Shown: positions 55,835-64,000 of the stretch, one piece after another | How positions within the stretch are numbered: the stretch's first letter is position 1 | Layout of the letters: each line of letters starts with the position of its first letter | Source of the DNA: Myrica gale | Lineage: Eukaryota > Streptophyta > Magnoliopsida > Fagales > Myricaceae | Assembly: GCA_963930655.1 (NCBI GenBank) | Contig: OZ005609.1 | Coordinates: 9,902,501 to 9,966,500 of the forward strand | Length of the DNA: 64,000 nucleotides | Reading direction: 5' to 3' | Notes under the pieces: model-generated | Database searches by the model: none | What the model was told of the DNA's origin: nothing | The model's input: the letters and a program-made list of their open reading frames with translations, nothing else | Position numbers and translations under genes: made by a program

Positions 55835-56388
55835 ACTAGGGTTGAAAACCGACCTCTCGGCGCGGTTTTCAGCCCCTACCGACAACCACACCGAGAGAGA
55901 AAGAGACCGGTCAGACCGACGACAATCGGCTTTGGTCGATCTTTGGTCGGCCCAAGAGGGAGAGAGGAAAACTCAAAGCAACAACCGAGAGAGAGAGGCG
56001 ATGACGGAAGGTGGTGAGCTAGGCAATCTGAGACAAAGAAGGGGGAGATTCGACTGAGGTAGTGAGGCTCAGGGAAGACGAAGAAGGTGACTGTGTATAG
56101 GGATTCGATTGAGACAGGAGGCTCGGGGAAGATGAAGAAGTTGGAGGTGGTAGGGAGACGACGTCGTCTCTTAAGGGAGGGATATTAGAATATTTTAGTT
56201 TAAAAAATAAAAAATAACGTGAAAGTCCCAAAATACCCCTCGATTCAGTGGGGCGAATCGACCCATTCGGTTCTCTCATATTTTGGACCGACAGCCGAAT
56301 CGGGTTGACCCAAAACCTGCCGACCCAATCGATTTTGGGCCGGTTTGGGTCGACCCGGTCGGTTTTGGCCCAAATGTGATAACCCCTA
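55835..56388. mobile_element. Non-autonomous hAT element (Ac-like) with perfect 8-bp duplication
   Basis: AGAGAGAC occurs exactly at 55827-55834 and 56389-56396. The ends are ACTAGGGTTGAAAACC on the left and GTGATAACCCCTA on the right (TAGGG-type hAT termini). The subterminal regions carry CCGACC / GGTCGG motifs in direct and inverted copies. It is 554 bp with no transposase. Confidence 0.75.
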
Positions 56389-56396
56389 AGAGAGAC

Positions 56397-57081
56397 AAAA
56401 TGTGAGCCTATAACATTAAATACTTGTTGTGTTTATATAAACCCAATTCAGACAGTAATTTAAAAAGTATCTCAAATTATAATTGTATTGTATTGTATAG
56501 GTCTGTAAGTAAATTATTTGAAACTATTGAGACCCAAAAACACAAGGCGACAACAAGATGAGAGTGGATATAGGATATCCTTTTTTTTGTGTGTTGAAAC
56601 TATTCGAAATCCTAATGTAATGTGAGGACGGACTCCCAAACTAGTCTTCCTCCCATTTATGTGGATGACGAAAGTCCGACCCCGGAAAAATCAACATCTA
56701 AAAAAGACCAGCGTGGCCTAACTACTCTCAACGTCGCCCAAAAAAAACAAAGGGAAGTTAGTATCTACCGTAATCAATAGGATAATTTCGTCTTTTTACT
56801 CATTTTCCCGTGAAACATTCCGCATGTGGATTGTGACCAGAATAACCCCGGATTTGGATGACACCAAGCTATCTCATGCAGTCTTTCCTTTTCCTACAAA
56901 CACTTCGAGTGACCAAAAGACCCCCGCTTGTTTTGTAACCCACCAGAACTGAAAGGTCCATCACGTCTTTTCATCCATCTCAACCCTCCCCTCCCTCGCG
57001 TTTTCTTATGCAGGGGAACACTCACTGGGGACCTCTCCATCTATACGGCTATACCAGACCTCTCTCTCTCTGTCCGTGGCA
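56397..57081 (+). promoter_or_regulatory. Upstream region of the thioredoxin f gene
   Basis: It contains no gene. The proximal part (56860-57081) is CT-rich, ending in CTCTCTCTCTCTGTCCGTGG just before the ATG, as is usual in plant plastid-protein gene leaders. No clear TATA box was identified. Confidence 0.4.
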
Positions 57082-60000
57082 ATGGCTCTCAACTTCACTG
57101 TCTCATCTCCGCCCATTCGCTCCCCCCAACCTCTGCCATGCTCCGCGAGGCAGCCGATCGCTCTCCTCTCCTCCTCCGTCTCTTCGGACTCCTCCATAAC
57201 CACTTCTCCAAGGGTCTCGTATTCCTACCCAAAGGCCAGCGCGAGGGGTAGTAGTGGTTTTGGTAAGGAGAATAGCAGAAGGGCTTACCGTATTACGGTG
57301 GTAAGATCCAGCCTGGACACCGTCGGCCCAACAGTTCAAGTGGGCCAGGTGACTGAGGTCGACAAGGACACCTTCTGGCCCCTCGTCAAGGTCGCTGGTG
57401 ACAAGACCGTCGTCCTCGACATGTACACTCAATGGTATATATAATGATTCTCATTGCTTAGTTTGTTTATTCTTCTGGTTTAGTAACTGAGAATGTGTTC
57501 AGGACGGTGAAAAAAAAAAGAACGGGAGTATTTGCAGGTTTTAGTTGGTCTTATACCCGCATGATATATGTTCTATGGGAGTTTCTGTTTTGTTTGCTGA
57601 AAATACTGAAGAAAATGAGAAGGACAAGTAGAAAGCAGTGAAATTTTGATATCTTCTTTACGTGGGTTTGAGCTTAATTCGTTGCTTATGGATACTTGGC
57701 TGAACTTAGTCTTGGGTTTCAATTGTCTGTGGTGTAACTGGGTTTGAGATTCAGTGGCCGTTCAGATTTAGGAGGTTGACTCTAGATATACTGTATAGTT
57801 GGAACCAATTATATGTGGGTGCGAAGTAGGTTCGTTTATTGGACAACCAAAATTATTTGTCTTGAAAGAATAAGTTACGATTCTAACATCACAATTCCCA
57901 GCTTTTCTCTTTTGTTTTTCTTTTTTTTTTCCAGCTTTCCTCTTAGTAATGAAGAAAGGATTGAACTGCATAAGTTTCAGAACTTGTACTTTAAAGGCAT
58001 CATCTGCTTAAAGTATGAATATGATAGTTTCCAATCTCTTCTTGTACCTGATCGGAAACAGAGAACTGTGTCCTGGTTTCGGTCCTTGGACTGACGTTCA
58101 TTTCTTGGAGTGTTTGTCCGTCTCTTAAAGATAGATGTGAAATATAGCAAGATTCCAAAAATTGTCCTCGTGTCTCTATTTGAAGTGAGTTGTTAGGCTG
58201 TCATAACCTCTCTGCCCTCTATCCCCTCTCATTCTTTTCAGTCTGTTTTGCATGACTGAATTGTTTGTCAGTTTTCAGATTGATGAAGGCTCCTGATAGC
58301 CTATTCGACCTGCACTAACAAAAACTGTTACAAAAATGGTTTTTCCAACTTGAAGATAGAAACTACTCATTCTTGTCCTATTATATAACTTGTCCTAATA
58401 TATTAAGTTACCACTTGATCTTCACATTGACATCCATTCTTTGTGGTGATCACCTTGCTCTTTAGAACCCTTGAATTTAAATCACTCATTCCTTTCCTAG
58501 TGCAATCATTATGATCTTCATATGCTTGAACATGCTTTTGTATTGATATTTCCCTAAAGTAATAAGACCCAGCATTGGTGTGAGAGGGAAATGAACCCGT
58601 AACTGGGAGGCCAAGTAAATGCATCCAATCTAGTGTACAAAATAGGGACTAGAATGATTAAAGATGGAAGGGAAAGGTCCGTACACGGTTCAGATATTAT
58701 ACTTGATTGTGGGTTGATCTAGATTTGAGCCTTATTTATAGAGGTGTTACTTATTATATTATTAATAGATCCAAGATCGACTGGTTTCATTAGCTTGAAC
58801 TATATGTGGATTAGTAGAATATGTAAGCTGACAATTTATCCAAAGTAGTTGTTACATACTTAGTTATCTAGTAATCTTTTTCAATTGTTAGGTTGATACT
58901 TATCTTGTTAGATTGATATTACTATTTACTTTCTTTATGGCTTGAGACTCTTTTAAATGTAATTTAGTTTATCTTGATCTCTTTCGTAAGCCTATAAGGC
59001 ACCAAGCGTGAATAATGAAGGTAGCAAAGAAATTTCATTTTCAAACAAGTTCTTGTTTGTATAAGAGTTTGGTTTTACTCGAATTAGACCAAATTAGGAG
59101 TTTTGTTGTGATTTTCGAAAAAAAAATAACACTGTTACGTGAACAATCTTGCTCTTCAACCCCGGAAGTTTGACAGCCAAACTCCTTCAACACTCTGAAG
59201 GCTCACAACGGAAGGTTGACTTCAAGGTGATTGGATTAGAGAAAAAGTTAGCACTTTAGGTCTGGAATCTTTGAGGTGTTTTTTCTCTTTTAAATGAGGG
59301 CTTGAATAAACAATGGATGACCTCCTTACATGGAGGGTATCTTTTCTTTCTAGCAACAAGCAGATAGAAAATATTATAATGCCTCTACATTCTAGATCTT
59401 GAGTATCACAAGTATTTAGAGATTTTCAAGTGATATAGTCCCACCAGGACTCGAGAAGATCATGTCTATCTGGTATAATTATCCAGTGATACAATCTCAT
59501 CAGAACTCGAGAAGATCATGTTTGTCCTCTTGAACACTTAATATTCAAACTTATTTGATAAGGAATTACAACTCAATTTATACTTAGTTTGGCATGGAAT
59601 TACGCCAATATTCAAATACACTAATAATTGTAATGCTGAAAATCGAAAGAATGAGTCTCATTATTGGAGAGAGAGAGAGAGAGGTCATGTACAAAAGATC
59701 TACAAGAACAAAACTCCGAAAATTAGAAGAAGAAGAAGAAGAAGAAGAAGAAGGGATTCGAACAGTGTATGCCCTACAAGCTGCAAGTTTTCAATTGAAA
59801 TATATAAGGAAGCACAACAAATTCTATAGATTGATTCGATTCTCTAGTTTTGCCCTTGAGGACAAGGGCAATTTTAAAGGAAGTGGGAATGTTACGTACT
59901 TGGCTATCTAGGAATCTTTTCAATTGTGAGTTCTTGCTTGTATAGGAGGTTGGTTTTCCTTGGATTAAACCAAATTAGGAGTTCCGTTGGTTTTATCGAA

Positions 60001-61586
60001 AGAATCAACATTCTTATGTGCCTACACGTAACAGGAGCTTTGGCTTCTCAAAAAGGGAACAGAAGAGGCTTCCTAATGCAAGAGGCAAGATGGTGGGTTT
60101 TTTTTTTGGTTCTAGTTAAATTCAACTTTAGGAGTTTTGGGTAGTTTCATAATTTGAAAAACTCTGCTATGGGCTTAAACTTCAGTGCATGGGGTCTTAT
60201 TTTGATCTTAGGTCTTCTTGTTTTTCATTTTTCATACTTTATGTGATTGGGTTTCACTAGCTAGTTGATTTGTTTTAGTTGTTATTGCTCTAAGAGTCCA
60301 AGTCCGCTAGATTATGATTGCATACCTATAGATTTGGATGTCAATACTTTTTTAAGAATACAATTATTTAATTAAGAAGATGGCTATGAAAACTTTCAGC
60401 AACTGTTTCTCTTGAGGATTCAGTGACGCAATCTTTCTCCAAGGTGATGCAAAGAAAAGCCCAAGTCTGATACTTGGCTGTAATTGGTGTGTTGTTTAGG
60501 TTTGTCTATTCTTTCTTCTCTTATTTTCTGTTTAATTTACTAGAATTCCACCAATTACAGTAATATTTGATCTTGTTTTGCAGAGTACATCTCTAAATCC
60601 AATGCTAAAGAACTCTCGAACCATCCATCTTCAGATAGCTTCCCAACAACGTAAAATACCAAATTATTGTGTTGGTGTTTACATCCCATGAACAGCAACT
60701 AAACCCTTAGTTTTCTCTCTATTTCATCTCTAAATGTACATTTGCCTATTGCCATTACAAACCTACTTTCTCTTAATATTTTCCAGCCCTTTTCCTGTCA
60801 AAATCCTAGCCCTTGCATGATAAACCCGACACCTACAAGTTCCTGTCCAGATAATTCTGCCTCAGACTTGGTATTTATAATTGTCTGAAAAGAATGAGTT
60901 AGTCCATCTTCAGTAGATATATATCAATATACTTTTGGCATCTCTTCGATTGCAGAACGGCCTATTTACTTTTTGTGTGGGTGTGATCTTCATAAATTAA
61001 AAAGAATTTGTATCTGTCAAGATCATCATATTCTGAGATTGTTTCTAAATTTTAGGGGCTTTAGATTTTGGATCATTCTGGGGTTGGTAATACTTCTGTT
61101 GTTGGTGTTGTAAATTGGGATTGTTTGGTGATCCTCATGTGATCCCTTGTTGTCTTGCTTCACAACCTTCAATAATTTTTTTGAAGTCATCTAAAGTATT
61201 CTTTCATGACTCGTGCAGGTGTGGTCCATGCAAGGTGATGGCTCCCAAGTTTCAAGAACTGTCTAAGAAGTATCTTGATGTTGTATTTCTAAAGCTTGAT
61301 TGCAACCAAGAAAATAGGGTCTGTAGCTGTGTCATGTGTTTTACAAATTCCTCGGCTTAAGCTAGAGGAAACAGATGATATTCTCTTAAATTAAATGGAC
61401 TCCCCCATTATTTTTCTCTAATCTTGTGGTGTTTCTTTAAATTGTGGGCAGCTTTTGGCAAAGGAGCTCGGCTTAAGAGTCGTTCCTACTTTCAAGATTC
61501 TGAAGGAGAACAAGATTGTAAAAGAAGTCACAGGGGCCAAATTCGATGATTTAGTCCTTGCAATTGATACCGTTAGATCCGGCTAG
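57082..61586 (+). CDS. Thioredoxin f, chloroplast
   Basis: Exons 57082-57434, 61219-61318 and 61452-61586 (TAG) give 195 residues with matching phases. The Ser-rich N-terminus (MALNFTVSSPPIRSPQPLPC) is a transit peptide. The mature part begins near VGPTVQVGQVTEVDKDTFWP, with VVLDMYTQW at the end of exon 1. The active site WCGPC is split by intron 1 (W from both exons, CGPC in exon 2), followed by KVMAPKFQELSKKYLDVVFL, and exon 3 has LAKELGLRVVPTFKILKENK and VKEVTGAKFDDL. In the family, f-type thioredoxins are reduced by ferredoxin-thioredoxin reductase and activate Calvin cycle enzymes such as FBPase in light. The extra conserved Cys of f-types is seen in LDCNQEN. The exon 2 donor GTCTGT is weak but matches the known intron position. 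Confidence 0.94.
58850..60026 (+). mobile_element. Old LTR retroelement fossil in thioredoxin f intron 1
   Basis: TGTTACATACTTAGTTATCT at 58850 and TGTTACGTACTTGGCTATCT at 59890 begin two diverged direct repeats that share later wording (ACCAAATTAGGAGTT at about 59087 and 59969). Just before the second lies CTTGAGGACAAGGGCAATTT and a purine tract (AAAGGAAGTGGGAA), the usual gypsy 3' arrangement. The interior is short and heavily decayed with many breaks. A (GAA)n run is at 59728-59753. It is clearly old. Confidence 0.45.
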
Positions 61587-62330
61587 AAACACTTTTTTCT
61601 CGTATTTTCCACTGGAATTGTTCATAATATATATTCAACAGCTTCCACTTCAAACCACTTATTGGAGTGGTATGAATTTGATTATATCATGTTGCTTATA
61701 AAATTAATATTGAAAGGAGGAACGCAATCGCATTCGGTTTCCAATTTGTTTTTTTGTTTTAAATTAAAATTGGCTAAAAGATATATTTGATATAACTGCT
61801 GAATAAGCCATTTGCCTAAAAAATATAGGCGAACAATTAAGTCCGTACCCTGCACTTTTTCTTTTTCGTTAGGAAATTCAAAAGGAGTTAATCGTTACAT
61901 TTACAAACTAATTGGGGATTTTTTTTTTAATTTTGGGTTATGGGAGGGGGTGGGGGTAATCCAGAGATATTTTTTTCTTTTTTTTTGGACGTGTCATATA
62001 AATTAAAATAAACATTCATTCACATTGTGTCACTTAATAATTGATATGAACAATAAACAAAATGTTGGCCATATTAAATGTTCTTTTACAACCATATTAA
62101 ATTATGTTCATATTGATTCTATGGCCATTTTACTTTTTACCCCTATGAGTGTGATCAATATACAATATTGGCACACAATACAGACCAAAAATTAGATGAA
62201 ATTACAGTAATTCATACAAGGTCCAAATTAAAAATATACAAATGTTTAACAAAATACTACTACCACTAACATAGTCTAAACTCCTGATACTAAGCATTCA
62301 TGAGCCCTATTTTTTTTAAAAAGAATAGGC
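61587..62330. other. Downstream region of thioredoxin f
   Basis: 3' flank, AT-rich, no further gene. Confidence 0.4.
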
Positions 62331-62410
62331 AGAATTTTCGGTTCTGATTTCGATTCCAAAAATGGCAAAAATGCATTCTGGTTCCTGTTCTAGTCTGTGT
62401 TTTAGCCAGA

Positions 62411-62590
62411 ATTTTTGGCCACCCTTATTCCTGGAGTAATCTTCTGCCACTTGCAAGTCTACCAAAGGCAGAACACAAGTGAACTGTGAAGGTAGTCGAA
62501 ATTTTTGGCCACCCTTATTCCTAGGGTAATCTTCTGCCCCTTGCAAGTCTATCGGAGGTAGAACACATAGTGAACTGTGAAGGTAGAACA
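62411..62590. repeat. Two tandem copies of a 90-bp unit
   Basis: ATTTTTGGCCACCCTTATTC begins copies at 62411 and 62501. The copies differ at about ten sites. The phrase GGCCACCCTTATTCC resembles a hAT-type terminus, and 62330-62410 has CCGGTT-like wording (GGTTCTGATTTCGATTCC), so this may be a duplicated hAT end. Confidence 0.75.
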
Positions 62591-62639
62591 CATAGTGATT
62601 AGCTATTAACAACTTAATTTAGACTCAAACTATGAACAA

Positions 62640-63760
62640 AATACCTAGAGGGGGTAAATAGGTATATTTAAAAATTTTAGCAATCTTTTTAAAACTATAA
62701 CCTATACTCTATGATATCAATCCTAATCAAAAGATTTTTATATCAAATGTACCTAACAATACTCAGACACAACTATTTTTGACAAAAAACGAATAAACCA
62801 CAATTTGTAAAATCTATAAAGAGCATAGTGCAAATATGATCTAACTACAATGGACTCTGAATAAACTGCGGAAAACGTAACTTACAGATTCAATTACAAA
62901 ATTGATCAATAATTAATAAATCAATTAAAGATAGATTAAATATACCAAATCTAATCTTTTATCAGCTTTACCTCATATATACGTTCTTGTTATATCTCTT
63001 CTTTTGATTCTTCAAAGATTAGATTACTATTACACAACGCATGAGAGGTTAGCAAATAACAAGAAATTCGTAAAATGAAGTTAAAAACAAATCTTTCACC
63101 AAATTGACACGCGAGATTGGTGACGAACATAAAAATTCCTTAAAGAAACTTCTTTAAGGACAAACAACTCTTTGGTATTCGACGATTAGACACTTATAGA
63201 CTAATTCTATCCCTTTCGAACCCATCCTAAGCAAACCGCTTAGATCTGCAACTTGCAGCAATCTCGGAACCTCTGAGCAAGCTTGAAAGATGACTTAAAT
63301 ACCAAACTGAAGCCTTGTTGATCTTCCACACATGAATCTCACACAATCAGCAACTCCAAGTGCTGGAACTCTAATCACCCTTCACGTTTCTAGCAACCTC
63401 TGGACATCACCCTTAATCGAAGGCCTTTTATGATGATCTCAATACTAGGATTCTAAGAGTGTATATTCTCTTCAGCACAATCCATAAAGATCTCTCAAAG
63501 AAGAGATGTTGGAGAGAATCTTGATTCACAAAAAAAGCTGGGTAAACTGAAATTCTATTCGAAAACTATATTTTAGCAATGATTCCCCCATCGTTCTTTG
63601 CTTTGGAAGTATTTTATATAGATGGGGTAATACGGTCAAGTTGTGGATTTTTCCCAAGAGTCAAAACTACTTTCATACTTTCAGTTATTATTTTTGGTAA
63701 GACTTTCAGTTATTTCTTCCAAGTAGAAACACAATAAAGGCGAGGTCTTTCTCTCCCCTA
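62640..63760. repeat. LTR-element-like repeat
   Basis: Begins CCTAGAGGGGGTAAATAGGT at 62643, a phrase found at plant LTR-element borders and echoed at 20118. It continues as AT-rich, non-coding sequence. No second LTR, primer site or coding domain was found. Uncertain. Confidence 0.3.
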
Positions 63761-63764
63761 TTGT

Positions 63765-63835
63765 TATGGGCCTGGCGCTCTCTCGTATTACCAACTGAGC
63801 CGGACCGCACGGGCCTTAAACCCTAATTGCATCGC
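63765..63835 (-). other. tRNA-like scrap
   Basis: On the - strand CGGTCCGGCTCAGTTGGTAA resembles a tRNA box A, and AGAGCGCCAGGCCCATAAC an anticodon arm. No proper box B or acceptor stem pairing follows, so it is not a working tRNA gene. It may be a tRNA-derived SINE relic. Confidence 0.3.
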
Positions 63836-63874
63836 CCCAACTTTAAAGAAGACGGCCGAACGGTCTTCATTAAT

Positions 63875-64000
63875 TAGGGCTAAAAAATCGGAATGCGGTC
63901 CGAACCGCATCCGGACCGCATTCCGGTCCTAGTATATTAAAGGATCGGACCAGACCACTTATAAGTGGTTTGGTCCGGTCCGGTCTTGTGAAATGCGGTC
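63875..64000. mobile_element. Start of a hAT-like element cut by the window edge
   Basis: TAGGGCTAAAAAATCGGAAT at 63875 has the TAGGG start of Ac-like hAT ends. It is followed by many direct and inverted GCGGTCCG / CGGACCGC and GGTCCGGTCC motifs up to 64000. The other end lies outside the window. Confidence 0.5.

Noticed and set aside
63765-63835. Functional tRNA gene
   Set aside because: Box A is plausible but there is no acceptor stem pairing and no proper box B.

Overview
The window is plant nuclear DNA, almost certainly from a eudicot and perhaps a woody one. It holds spliced nuclear genes for plastid and GPI-anchored proteins, AT-rich introns, long GA/CT microsatellites, and a dense mix of plant transposons (CACTA, MULE, hAT, PIF/Harbinger-like MITEs, small LTR elements, LINE-like retroposons). 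No species can be named from the sequence alone. There are no bacterial genes, CRISPR arrays, rRNA genes or convincing tRNA genes.

Three host genes read as whole or nearly whole. (1) A DUF2358-family, probably plastid-targeted protein lies on + at 21664-25577 in five exons. All splice phases agree except that exon 2 is one base short, so this copy is frameshifted or the assembly is wrong. (2) A ten-exon aspartic protease of the A36/A39 (aspartic proteinase-like protein 2) group lies on - at 34739-26643. It has a signal peptide, both catalytic Asp motifs and a GPI-type tail, and the exons sum exactly to 483 codons plus stop. (3) A chloroplast thioredoxin f lies on + at 57082-61586. It has three exons, and its WCGPC active site is split by a 3.8 kb intron that holds an LTR-element fossil. 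A fourth host gene, a pollen Ole e 1 / AGP30-31-like protein on - at about 11000-9010, is a pseudogene. Its second exon is interrupted by a small LTR retroelement with a 5-bp target duplication.

Layout. 1-2261: right end of a CACTA-type element that appears to carry pieces of two unrelated host genes (KEA-type K+/H+ antiporter and TOM40). 2262-8240: retroposon and hAT debris, including a hAT element inside a short retroposon, both with target duplications. 9010-11000: the broken AGP gene with its miniature LTR element. 12493-19243: a complete-ended 6.75 kb CACTA transposon with two genes, a GTA target duplication and GC-rich subterminal repeats. 21664-25577 and 26643-34739: host genes. 34793-35112: an exact 160-bp tandem duplication just upstream of the protease start codon. 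35585-44300: hAT-like leader, then a degraded MULE split by a 3.76 kb Ty3/gypsy-type element flanked by ATATG. 45220-56396: hAT elements, a Harbinger-type MITE, palindromes and a hAT transposase scrap. 57082-61586: thioredoxin f. 62411-64000: tandem repeats, an LTR-like repeat, a tRNA-like scrap, and the start of another hAT-like element cut by the window edge.

The host genes are not functionally linked. The main biology is transposon nesting, gene-fragment capture and damage to host genes. I found no new enzymatic or defence system. The most interesting objects are the gene-fragment-carrying CACTA end, the LTR-disrupted AGP gene, and the exact promoter duplication.
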